A stretch of DNA of 64,000 nucleotides from Bacillota bacterium (GTDB lineage Bacteria; Bacillota; Clostridia; Oscillospirales; Ruminococcaceae): NCBI GenBank assembly GCA_023412215.1, contig JAEYNX010000014.1, positions 310,001-374,000 of the forward strand, in the 5' to 3' direction. Below, in pieces: positions 43,049-50,725 of the stretch. Within the stretch, counting starts at the first letter, position 1. The number at the start of each line of letters is the position of its first letter. The notes under the pieces were generated by a model. That model was not told where the DNA came from. It did no database searches and worked only from the letters and a program-made list of their open reading frames with translations. A program made the position numbers and the translations under genes.

Positions 43049-44701
43049 CTATGATTGTTTTCCCTCTGCCCTGCGGGCTTCTAAATTCTGCACCCTGTCG
43101 GCAATCTCTTTGAAAACAGGGGCAGAATAATCGCCGCCCGAATCCATGCCTTCGTTGAGCACCACAATCACGTATTTGGGGTTCTCGGCGGGGAAGAAGC
43201 CGGAGAACCACGCGTGCACGATCTCTTTGTCGCCCTCATACACGCCGGTCTGCGCCGAGCCGGTTTTGCCGCCCGCGCCGTTTTTAATGGGCTGCGCGTT
43301 GGTTCCGCTGCCTTTATCCACCACGTTTACCATCATCTCGCGCACCGTCTCGGCAATGCCCTGCGGAACTACCTGATACGCCTCCGGGCGCTCATAGGGG
43401 GTCTCTACCTGCGTTCCGTTCGCATCCGTGACGCCCTCGACAATCGACGGGTACACCATCCTGCCGCCGTTAGCGAACACGGCAATCAGCTTTGCAATCT
43501 GAATGGGGGTGGCAGTAAGCTCGCCCTGCCCGAACGAGAAGTTTGCGAGCACCGCGAGGTTTTGCAGGCTCTCCATGGTGGGCAGCGTACCGGAGGCGGT
43601 CTTGATCCCCTGCCCCAGCTCGTCTGCGCGCCCGAAGCCCATGCGCACCGCCATCTCGTACAGCTTGTCGTACCCTGTTTCCCTGCCCAGATTAATGAAA
43701 TAGGGGTTGCAGGAGTGCTCCAGCGCGCCGTTCATATCCAGTTCCCCGTGCCCCGCGCGGTTGTGGCAGAAGAACGCGAGGGGGCCCGCATCGATCCTGC
43801 CGACGCAGGTGTAGGTGTAGTCGGTGGGTATCCCCGCCTCCAGCGCCGCCGCGAGGCCGGAAAGCTTGAAGGTGGAGCCGACATTGTAGGCCGCAAAGCA
43901 GCGGTTGACGAGCGGCGCGTTCTCGTCGTTTAGGCTCACCGCAAGGTCGGTGGGCGAAAAGGCGGGGAAGGACGCTGCCGCGCGTATCTTGCCGGTGGTG
44001 GCCTCCATAATAATCACCGCGCCCTTTTTAATGAGCCGCGCGCCCTCCTCCTCGGCAATCAGCTGCATCTCGCGGTCGAGGGTGAGCACCACGCCCTGCG
44101 GGTTTTCGTAGCCCTCGCGGGTAATCTCCGGGGTGACGTTCGCAAGCGGGTGGCGCAGCGCGTCCACCGTATAGGTGATGGAAAGCTTGCCGCTGTTGCC
44201 TGTCAGCAGATCGTCGTAGGCCTTCTCGATACCCATCGCGCCCCTGCCCTCGCTGTCGAGGTGCCCGATGATGTGTGCCGCGGGCTGTGTCTTGGCGTAG
44301 CGGTTCTTCACAGTGAACACGTCTATCCCCTTGGCATAGATATAGGGGGTATCCGCCCGCTGCAAAAAGGGTTTGCCGCTCTCAAACAGGTTAAGGGCCT
44401 TTACCCCCTCCTCGGGGGGCAGGGTGCTGGCCACCGCCGCCGCGGCCTCGTCGCAGGGCAGGATGGACAATACATAGCTGTCCTCGCGGTTGACCATCGG
44501 CTTAAGGTTGCAGTCGTAGATGGTGCCGCGGCTTTCGTCCACCGTAAGGGTGTAGGAGCTTTGGCTTTTGGCCACCGTCTGCAGGTTATCGCCCGTCGCC
44601 ACCAGAAAAATGCGTAAAAACAAGAGCGAAAAGCAAAGGATTACGGCGGTGAAGATCACGGCTGTCCGCTTTTGCCCGCTTGTCATGGTATATTCGTTCA
44701 T
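43049..44701 (-). CDS. Class B penicillin-binding protein (transpeptidase)
   Basis: 550 residues. N-terminal membrane anchor (TAVIFTAVILCFSLLFLRIFL, about 13-33), dimerisation domain, then the transpeptidase domain. The catalytic Ser is in NVGSTFKLSG (SxxK, near 276), SxN is EHSCNPY near 329 and KTG is GGKTGSAQTG near 478. It crosslinks peptidoglycan during elongation or division. It is similar to FtsI/SpoVD/PBP2 proteins but shorter than many and without PASTA repeats, so the exact role is open. It follows purD by 94 bases that fold into a structured leader covering its ribosome site. Confidence 0.9.
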   Translation of the reverse strand: MNEYTMTSGQKRTAVIFTAVILCFSLLFLRIFLVATGDNLQTVAKSQSSYTLTVDESRGTIYDCNLKPMVNREDSYVLSILPCDEAAAAVASTLPPEEGVKALNLFESGKPFLQRADTPYIYAKGIDVFTVKNRYAKTQPAAHIIGHLDSEGRGAMGIEKAYDDLLTGNSGKLSITYTVDALRHPLANVTPEITREGYENPQGVVLTLDREMQLIAEEEGARLIKKGAVIIMEATTGKIRAAASFPAFSPTDLAVSLNDENAPLVNRCFAAYNVGSTFKLSGLAAALEAGIPTDYTYTCVGRIDAGPLAFFCHNRAGHGELDMNGALEHSCNPYFINLGRETGYDKLYEMAVRMGFGRADELGQGIKTASGTLPTMESLQNLAVLANFSFGQGELTATPIQIAKLIAVFANGGRMVYPSIVEGVTDANGTQVETPYERPEAYQVVPQGIAETVREMMVNVVDKGSGTNAQPIKNGAGGKTGSAQTGVYEGDKEIVHAWFSGFFPAENPKYVIVVLNEGMDSGGDYSAPVFKEIADRVQNLEARRAEGKQS

Positions 44702-44710
44702 ATAAAAATC

Positions 44711-44770
44711 ACCCCATACCGTTGCATGTCGTATGCCGCCTATGGTATACGCCTTACATTAGTATGGGGT
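44711..44770 (-). promoter_or_regulatory. Structured leader before the penicillin-binding protein gene
   Basis: On the minus strand ACCCCATAC pairs with GTATGGGGT (plus 44762-44770 and 44711-44719). The second arm contains the GGGGTGA ribosome site and is followed by TTTTTAT and the start codon. An inner hairpin CGTAT/ATACG is nested inside. The structure could act as an attenuator or hide the ribosome site. Confidence 0.5.
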
Positions 44771-44795
44771 TATTTTCTAAATTACATTCAAGTGG

Positions 44796-46058
44796 CTACT
44801 TCTTGCCGATATCGGTGCGGTAGTGGGCACCCTCAAATTGAATCTTGCCCACCGCCCCGTAAGCCTTGGCAAGCGCCGACGAAAGGTCCGCCCCCTTGGC
44901 GGTGACGCCCAGCACACGCCCGCCCGCGGTGTAGTATCGACCTTCGTCGTATTTGGTACCGGCGTGGTACACCGTAACATCCTGTAAAAGGGCGGCGTCC
45001 TCAAGGCCGGTAATCTCCTTGCCCGTTTCGTACTTTTGCGGGTAGCCGCCCGAGGCCATCACCACGCAGGCCGCGGCGCCCGGCTCCCACTCGATTTCCA
45101 GAGCATCGAGTCTTTCTTCCGCCACCGCCTCGAAGATGGTGAGCAGGTCGGTTTTTAAGAGCGGCAGCACCACCTGTGTCTCCGGGTCGCCGAAACGGCA
45201 GTTATACTCGATCACATACGGCCCCTTCGGGGTGAGCATGAGCCCGAAATACAGGCAGCCCTTAAAGGGCGCGCCCTCGCTTTGCATGGCGGCGACGGTG
45301 GGCAGAAAGATGTGCTCCATACACTGCCGCGCAAGCTCCGGGGTGTAATGGGGGTTGGGCGCGATGGTACCCATGCCGCCCGTGTTTAAGCCCTTGTCGC
45401 CGTCCAGCGCGCGCTTGTGGTCCATAGAGGACACCATCGGCTTAACCGTTTTGCCGTCGGTAAACGCGAGCACCGAAACCTCGGGGCCGGTTAAAAACTC
45501 CTCGATCACGACCCTGCTGCCGCTTTTGCCGAACGTGCCCTCGTCGATCATCGAGCGAATCGCTTCCTCCGCCTCAGCAAAATCCTGCGCGATGATAACC
45601 CCCTTGCCCAGCGCCAGACCATCCGCCTTGATCACCACGGGGTAGCTGCTCTGCTTTTGCACATACGCTATCGCCGCCTGCGACCGGTCAAACACCTCGT
45701 AGGCCGCGGTGGGGATGTTGTATTTCTTCATCAGATTCTTCGCGAAGGCCTTGCTGCCCTCGATCTGCGCCGCCTTCCTGGTGGGGCCGAAGCATTGGAT
45801 GCCGAGGGTCCCCAGCTTGTCCACCAGCCCGAGCACCAGTGGGTCGTCCGGCGTAACCACCGCAAAATCGATGTCGTGCTGCTGCGCAAACGCGGCAATC
45901 ATCTCGACATCCGTCGCCTTGATGTTTACACACTCGGCCTGCGCGCAGATGCCGCCGTTGCCGGGGGTGCAGTAAAGCTTTGTGATGCGTTTATTTTCCA
46001 GCAGCTTTGTAATCACGGCGTGTTCACGCCCGCCGCCGCCAACCACTAAAACGTTCAT
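44796..46058 (-). CDS. purD: Phosphoribosylamine-glycine ligase PurD
   Basis: 420 residues, ATP-grasp enzyme of purine synthesis step 2. The N-terminus MNVLVVGGGGREHAV is the family hallmark. ATP-grasp segments include VVIKADGLALGKGVIIAQ near 140, and the metal-binding IEYNCRFGDPETQ near 285 is intact. The start at 46058 gives the standard N-terminus; two upstream in-frame ATGs (46070, 46109) exist, with AAAGGG just before 46070. Last pur gene in the operon, preceded by a hairpin leader that covers AAAGGG. Confidence 0.96.
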   Translation of the reverse strand: MNVLVVGGGGREHAVITKLLENKRITKLYCTPGNGGICAQAECVNIKATDVEMIAAFAQQHDIDFAVVTPDDPLVLGLVDKLGTLGIQCFGPTRKAAQIEGSKAFAKNLMKKYNIPTAAYEVFDRSQAAIAYVQKQSSYPVVIKADGLALGKGVIIAQDFAEAEEAIRSMIDEGTFGKSGSRVVIEEFLTGPEVSVLAFTDGKTVKPMVSSMDHKRALDGDKGLNTGGMGTIAPNPHYTPELARQCMEHIFLPTVAAMQSEGAPFKGCLYFGLMLTPKGPYVIEYNCRFGDPETQVVLPLLKTDLLTIFEAVAEERLDALEIEWEPGAAACVVMASGGYPQKYETGKEITGLEDAALLQDVTVYHAGTKYDEGRYYTAGGRVLGVTAKGADLSSALAKAYGAVGKIQFEGAHYRTDIGKK

Positions 46059-46231
46059 ATAAAGATCCATGCCCTTTCTTTTGGGCCTTACGCCCAAATG
46101 AGAGGGCATAAAACCATATTTAAAAAGCGCCGGTGCCGCACAGCGGCAGGAAGGGCCTCGACGATGAAGGGTAAACCCTTCATCGTCTGGACAGGCAGCT
46201 TTTCGACGGCTGAAAGAGTATCTTTCAACCT
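46059..46231 (-). repeat. Structured leader repeat before purD
   Basis: 173 bases related to the segment before purN (49351-49496). In transcript order: GGTTGAAAG...CTTTCAGCC hairpin, GATGAAGGG...CCCTTCATC hairpin, GCCGCTGTGCGGC hairpin followed by a CTTTTT run, then a long hairpin GCCCTCTCATTTGGGC / GCCCAAAAGAAAGGGC. The last arm contains the GAAAGGG ribosome site. Only the first, third and last elements are shared with the purN copy. Confidence 0.65.
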
Positions 46232-46262
46232 AATTCCTTTCCGGCTTTTTGTCTGCCCGTTA

Positions 46263-47441
46263 TTAATGATGGAACAGCCTGATACCCGTAAACGCCATCG
46301 CGATGCCGTACTTGTTGCAGGTGGCGATCACGTGGTCGTCGCGGATAGACCCGCCCGGCTGCGCGATGTAGCTTACCCCGCTCTTATGGGCGCGCTCGAT
46401 GTTGTCGCCAAACGGGAAGAACGCGTCGCTGCCAAGGGATACGCCTGTAACCTTGTTAAGCCACTCGCGCTTCTGCTCCAGGGTAAAGCGCTCGGGGCGA
46501 ACGGCGAACAGGTTCTGCCACACGCCGTCGGCCAGCACGTCGTCGCACTCCTCCGAGATATACACGTCGATGGTATTGTCGCGGTCGGCGCGGCCGAGGC
46601 CCTCTTTAAACCGCAGGGCGAGCACCTGCGGGTGCTGGCGCAAGAACCAGTTGTCCGCCTTGCCGCCCGCCAGACGGGTGCAGTGGATGCGCGACTGCTG
46701 CCCCGCGCCGATGCCGATAGCCTGCCCGCCGTACACATAGCACACCGAGTTGGACTGGGTATATTTCAAGGTGATCAGCGAGATGATCAGGTCGCGCCTG
46801 GCGGCCTCGGGCAGTTCTTTATTGTCGGTAATGACATTTTCAAGCAGGCTCTCGTTTATCTTCAGCTCATTGCGGCCCTGCTCGAAGGTGATGCCGAACA
46901 CATCCTTATGCTCGATGGGCGCGGGGGTGTAGGCAGGGTTTATTTTGACGATGTTGTAGCTGCCCTTGCGCTTACCCTTTAACAGCTCGAGTGCCTCGGG
47001 TTCATAGCCCGGGGCGATGACGCCGTCCGAAACCTCTTTGACAATCAGCCTGGCGGTAGGCACGTCGCAAACGTCCGAAAGGGCGATAAAGTCGCCGTAG
47101 GAGGACATACGGTCGGCGCCCCTCGCGCGCGCGTAGGCGCAGGCGAGCGGAGAAAGCTCCATATCGCCCACAAAATAAATCTGCTTAAGTGTATCGGAAA
47201 GCGGGAGCCCTACCGCGGCGCCCGCAGGGCTTACATGCTTAAACGAGGCGGCGGCGGGAAGGTCGGTTGCCGCCTTTAGCTCCTTGACCAGCTGCCAGCC
47301 GTTAAACGCGTCTAAAAAGTTGATATACCCCGGCCTGCCGCACAGTATCTCGATGGGCAGGTTCTCGCCGTTCTTCATAAAGATCTTCGCGGGCTTCTGG
47401 TTGGGGTTACAGCCGTATTTCAGTTCCATTTCTATGCTCAC
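46263..47441 (-). CDS. purH: AICAR formyltransferase, PurH without cyclohydrolase domain
   Basis: 392 residues. Only the AICAR transformylase half of PurH is present: MELKYGCNPNQKP at the start, AAASFKHVSPAGAAVG (KHxxPxG active-site motif) near 75, KYTQSNSVCYVYGGQAIGIG near 265 and SDAFFPFGDNIERA near 345. The N-terminal IMP cyclohydrolase domain (~200 residues) of ordinary PurH is missing; purO upstream supplies it. The start is GTG 47441 after GAGAGGAGCGG; ATG 47429 is the alternative. It adds the second formyl group in purine synthesis. Confidence 0.93.
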   Translation of the reverse strand: MSIEMELKYGCNPNQKPAKIFMKNGENLPIEILCGRPGYINFLDAFNGWQLVKELKAATDLPAAASFKHVSPAGAAVGLPLSDTLKQIYFVGDMELSPLACAYARARGADRMSSYGDFIALSDVCDVPTARLIVKEVSDGVIAPGYEPEALELLKGKRKGSYNIVKINPAYTPAPIEHKDVFGITFEQGRNELKINESLLENVITDNKELPEAARRDLIISLITLKYTQSNSVCYVYGGQAIGIGAGQQSRIHCTRLAGGKADNWFLRQHPQVLALRFKEGLGRADRDNTIDVYISEECDDVLADGVWQNLFAVRPERFTLEQKREWLNKVTGVSLGSDAFFPFGDNIERAHKSGVSYIAQPGGSIRDDHVIATCNKYGIAMAFTGIRLFHH

Positions 47442-47479
47442 TGATGATCCGCTCCTCTCAAAATACCATAAAACGCAAG

Positions 47480-48193
47480 CTACCTGTTCTTGTTGACGAT
47501 ACGCGTCTGCTCCGTGCCGTTCTTTAAATTGATATATCGCACAAACAGCGAAACCTTGTTTTGTTCGTTCAGGCTCGTCCATAAAAGGTCTGTAAACGCG
47601 TCGATGTCGCCCGCGATAGCCACCCGTTCGGGTTCGCCCTCAAACGACGGGATGGGGTTGCCGTCGCAGCGGTAGGTGTGTATGAACCTTCCCTCGCCCG
47701 CCACCGGCTGGGGGTAATCAAAGAAAAAGCGCTCGGCGGACTGCTCGTTACCGCCGTTGCTTTTTAAGATAGAGAGCTTATACTCAAAGCCACCGTCCTT
47801 TAGCGTTACAACGCCGGAGATACGGGGGGTGAAGTTGGGCGGGTCGGGCTCAAAGGTGCGGGTGCGCAGCGCGTCCTCAAACGCCTTGCCCTGCGTGAGA
47901 AAATCGTACACCGTATCGGTCTGGTCGCCGTTGGTGACAACCGTGGTGGCGCCCAGCACGCGAACGGGGGCGTAGATGATCAGCGACGGGTCGGAAAGCT
48001 TGCTCTCGTCAAACGCCTTGGTTTTGATGCCGCCGTCGCAGGGCTCAAACACACGGTTGCGGCTGTTTTCACTGCGCCCCATGATGAAATAGGCGATCAC
48101 GGCGTGGGCGCCGTCGTCACTTTTGCCGATGACAATCCCCCGGCCCGGGTAGGTGTTGGCCATAAGCTCTTTGGCAATATCAAGAATCTGCAT
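47480..48193 (-). CDS. purO: IMP cyclohydrolase, archaeal PurO type
   Basis: 237 residues. It closes the ring of FAICAR to IMP. The N-terminus NTYPGRGIVIGKSDDGAHAVIAYFIMGRS resembles the PurO fold start (split here: PGRGIVIG and AYFIMGRSENSRNR). RVLGATTVVTNGDQTDT and NFTPRISGVVTL are further family-like segments. Its place directly before a PurH that lacks the cyclohydrolase domain makes the assignment strong. The start follows AAAGGAGAAGAAAC; 38 bases separate it from purH. PurO was first described in archaea and is not the standard bacterial solution. Confidence 0.9.
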   Translation of the reverse strand: MQILDIAKELMANTYPGRGIVIGKSDDGAHAVIAYFIMGRSENSRNRVFEPCDGGIKTKAFDESKLSDPSLIIYAPVRVLGATTVVTNGDQTDTVYDFLTQGKAFEDALRTRTFEPDPPNFTPRISGVVTLKDGGFEYKLSILKSNGGNEQSAERFFFDYPQPVAGEGRFIHTYRCDGNPIPSFEGEPERVAIAGDIDAFTDLLWTSLNEQNKVSLFVRYINLKNGTEQTRIVNKNR

Positions 48194-48250
48194 GTTTCTT
48201 CTCCTTTACCCGCAGAGTATAACCTGCGTGGTTTTTTAACGCACGTTCGT

Positions 48251-48718
48251 CTATATCAGCTGCAAGGTCATCGGTGTTTCTTTTTGCGCTGTGACCGTAA
48301 AGCCCAGCTTCTCGTAGACAGGCCTGCCCGCTTCGGTGGCGGAAAGCTCGATAACCGATACGTTCATCGCTTTCGCCTGCCGGATGATACACTCCAGCAC
48401 CGCCGTGGCGCATCCCCTGCCGCGATACTCGGGATAGGTAAAAACATTGTGCAGCGTCGCGGTCTTGCCGGTGATGAACCGCGGGTTCGCGGGCTTTTCA
48501 CTGGCGGCGAGATAGGCTGTCGATACTACCGTCCCATCCGCCTCGCCCAAAACCGCCACAAAGTCGGCATTTAAATGCGCCGCAAAGTAGGCCGCAAGCT
48601 GTGCGCGGACGGCCCGCTCCATATCCGGCTCAAGCGGCCCGAACAGTATTCTTAAAAACTCCAGCCGCAGGGTGATGAGGGTTTCAATATCCTGTATGTC
48701 TGCCGTACGCACGTTCAT
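48251..48718 (-). CDS. GNAT family N-acetyltransferase
   Basis: 155 residues. The acetyl-CoA site is TLHNVFTYPEYRGRGCATAV near 95 (RGRGxA motif), and the C-terminal ELSATEAGRPVYEKLGF is typical. The substrate is unknown. It is inserted between purN and purO inside the purine operon; no purine link is known for it. The start at 48718 (MNVRTADIQD) follows GAAGG; a TTG at 48724 is an alternative. Confidence 0.85.
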   Translation of the reverse strand: MNVRTADIQDIETLITLRLEFLRILFGPLEPDMERAVRAQLAAYFAAHLNADFVAVLGEADGTVVSTAYLAASEKPANPRFITGKTATLHNVFTYPEYRGRGCATAVLECIIRQAKAMNVSVIELSATEAGRPVYEKLGFTVTAQKETPMTLQLI

Positions 48719-48744
48719 ACGCAAGCCTTCTTTGCTTTCTGTCT

Positions 48745-49350
48745 TTACTGCCGGTTGTTATCAAGTTCCGCGCTGAGCATGGCGACCGCCTTGGGCAGAA
48801 TCACCCACTCGGCCTGTTCCATCACGCGCCGCTGCAGGGTCTCGGGGGTGTCGCCCTCCTGTATGTTTACCGCCTGCTGCAAAAGGATTCTGCCGCCGTC
48901 GGTGATCTCGTTGACCAGATGAACGGTGGCGCCCGTCACCTTCACGCCATACGCAAGCGCCGCCTCGTGCACCTTCAGCCCGTAAAAGCCGTCTCCGCAG
49001 AAGGAGGGGATAAGCGACGGGTGAACGTTCACGATACGGTCGCGGTATTCGCTTATCACAGCGGGGCCAAGGATGCACAGAAAACCCGCCAGCACCACCA
49101 GATGGATGTTGTGCTGCCTGAGCACCCCCACCAGCGCCTCATCAAAGGCCTGCGGGGTATCGTACTCACGCCGCGCAACCACAGCGGTAGCAATGCCATG
49201 CTCCTCCGCACGTTTAAGCGCGTAGGCCTTGTGGCTGCTGGCCACCACGAGCGCAACCGCACCGTGCGGGTTTTCGCCTCTCTCCTGCGCGTCAAGCAGC
49301 GCCTGCAGGTTGGTTCCGCCGCCCGACACCAGCACCGCGATGTTAATCAT
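48745..49350 (-). CDS. purN: Phosphoribosylglycinamide formyltransferase PurN
   Basis: 201 residues. It formylates GAR using 10-formyl-tetrahydrofolate. The N-terminus NIAVLVSGGGTNLQALL carries the phosphate loop. The catalytic region is LAGFLCILGPAVISEYRDRIVNVHPSLIPSF in two parts, with the active-site His in NVHPSL, and KVTGATVHLVNEITDGG contains the second catalytic His and the Asp. The start at 49350 or 49362 is uncertain, as in purD: AGAAAGGG sits just before 49362. Confidence 0.95.
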   Translation of the reverse strand: MINIAVLVSGGGTNLQALLDAQERGENPHGAVALVVASSHKAYALKRAEEHGIATAVVARREYDTPQAFDEALVGVLRQHNIHLVVLAGFLCILGPAVISEYRDRIVNVHPSLIPSFCGDGFYGLKVHEAALAYGVKVTGATVHLVNEITDGGRILLQQAVNIQEGDTPETLQRRVMEQAEWVILPKAVAMLSAELDNNRQ

Positions 49351-49496
49351 ACTAAGATTCATACCCTTTCTCTGGGGCTTTACGCCCTAGAGAAAGGGCA
49401 TAAACCCAATATAAAAAATGTCGGTGCCGCTATAGCGGCAGGAGCGGCTGTGCCGCGATAGACAGTTTTTCAAGGTTGAAAGATTTCTTTCAACCT
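49351..49496 (-). repeat. Structured leader repeat before purN
   Basis: About 146 bases related to the purD leader. In transcript order: GGTTGAAAGAAATCTTTCAACC hairpin (two 9-bp arms), GCCGCTATAGCGGC hairpin followed by ATTTTTTATAT, then GCCCTTTCTCTAGGGC / GCCCCAGAGAAAGGGT. The last arm holds the AGAAAGGG ribosome site. The arms differ from the purD copy at several positions while keeping their pairing. Confidence 0.65.
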
Positions 49497-49530
49497 GCCA
49501 TGCCTTTCTTGTGTTATCCAAGCGAAAGAC

Positions 49531-50565
49531 TTACGCTATTATAACACCTTCGTCGCCTGCTACCACCTCGCCGATCACCCTTGCGGTTTCACCGGCGGCA
49601 GTAAGCACCGAGAGAGCGGTGTCAACGTCTTCCTTCGCCACGATCACGCACATGCCGGTGCCCATGTTGTAGGTGTTGAACATGTCGCGCTCGCCGATGC
49701 CGCCCTTTTGCTGAATGAGCGTAAAGATAGACGGGATCACAAGGCTATCTCTATCAATCTTCGCGGTTAAGCCGCTCGGCAGCGCGCGCGGAATGTTCTC
49801 GTAAAAGCCGCCGCCCGTGATGTGGCTGATACTTTTAACCGGTACCTTCTCCATAAGCGCCAGAATGGCCTTTACATAGATGCGGGTGGGGGTGAGCAGC
49901 TCTTCGCCGAGGGTTTTGCCAAGCTCGGGGTAAAAGGCATTCAGGTCGGCGTTCTCGATGTCGAACACCTTGCGCACCAGCGAGAAGCCATTGGAGTGAA
50001 CACCCGAGGAAGCGAGTGAGATAAGGGCATCCCCCGCCCTCACATTCTCGTTATCCAGGATTTTGGCCTTATCCACCACGCCCACGGAGAAGCCCGCGAG
50101 GTCGTATTCTTCGGGGGCATAAAAGCCGGGCATCTCGGCGGTTTCACCGCCCACCAGCGAGGCGCCCGCCTGACGGCAGCCGTCCGCCACGCCCGAAACG
50201 ATGTCGGCCACCCGCTCGGGGACATTCTTGCCCACCGCCACGTAGTCGAGAAAAACAAGGGGCTTCGCGCCTGAGCAGACGATGTCGTTTACGCACATCG
50301 CCACACAGTCGATTCCCACGGTATTGTGTTTATTGAGTAAAAAGGCCAGCTTGAGCTTGGTGCCCACACCGTCGGTACCCGAAACGAGCACGGGTCTTTC
50401 AATGCCGGTTAAATCCAGCTCAAAAAGCCCGCCGAAGCCGCCGATGCCGGAGAGCACCCCTTTGGTGAAGGTGGACGCCACCGAGCTTTTCATCAGTTCC
50501 ACGGCCTTATACCCTGCGGTAACATCCACGCCCGCAGCCTTGTAGCTTTCGCTGAAGCTCTTCAT
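49531..50565 (-). CDS. purM: Phosphoribosylformylglycinamidine cyclo-ligase PurM
   Basis: 344 residues. AIR synthetase. The N-terminal SYKAAGVDVTAGYKAVELMK and GIGGFGGLFEL are standard. GTDGVGTKLKLAFLLNKHNTVGIDCVAM (two parts) includes the ATP-binding Asp, and LVGGETAEMPGFY is a family signature near 140. The start at 50565 (MKSFSESYKAAG) follows AGAAGGAGCTAAACGA. A modular hairpin repeat separates it from purF. Confidence 0.96.
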   Translation of the reverse strand: MKSFSESYKAAGVDVTAGYKAVELMKSSVASTFTKGVLSGIGGFGGLFELDLTGIERPVLVSGTDGVGTKLKLAFLLNKHNTVGIDCVAMCVNDIVCSGAKPLVFLDYVAVGKNVPERVADIVSGVADGCRQAGASLVGGETAEMPGFYAPEEYDLAGFSVGVVDKAKILDNENVRAGDALISLASSGVHSNGFSLVRKVFDIENADLNAFYPELGKTLGEELLTPTRIYVKAILALMEKVPVKSISHITGGGFYENIPRALPSGLTAKIDRDSLVIPSIFTLIQQKGGIGERDMFNTYNMGTGMCVIVAKEDVDTALSVLTAAGETARVIGEVVAGDEGVIIA

Positions 50566-50583
50566 TCGTTTAGCTCCTTCTAT

Positions 50584-50712
50584 CCTAAATTCCACGCCGT
50601 TATTGAAAACGGCGCGGCGGCTTTAAGCCGCCGAATTGTCGTATAATACTTATTTTGTGGTAACGCTTTGCGCTGCCGCTCCCCGCCAAAGGCGGGGATT
50701 AAATGAAGAATG
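50584..50712 (-). repeat. Modular hairpin repeat inside the purine operon
   Basis: 129 bases between purF and purM: CCTAAATTCCACGCCG, ACGGCGCGGCGGCTTTAAGCCGCCG, an internal ATACTTATTTTG, GGTAACGCTTTGCGCTGCC and CCCCGCCAAAGGCGGGG. The order and orientation match the copy at 24922. The last AT-rich module (AAAGTGATTTATCACTTT) is missing. Confidence 0.7.
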
Positions 50713-50725
50713 CTATTATATTGTT

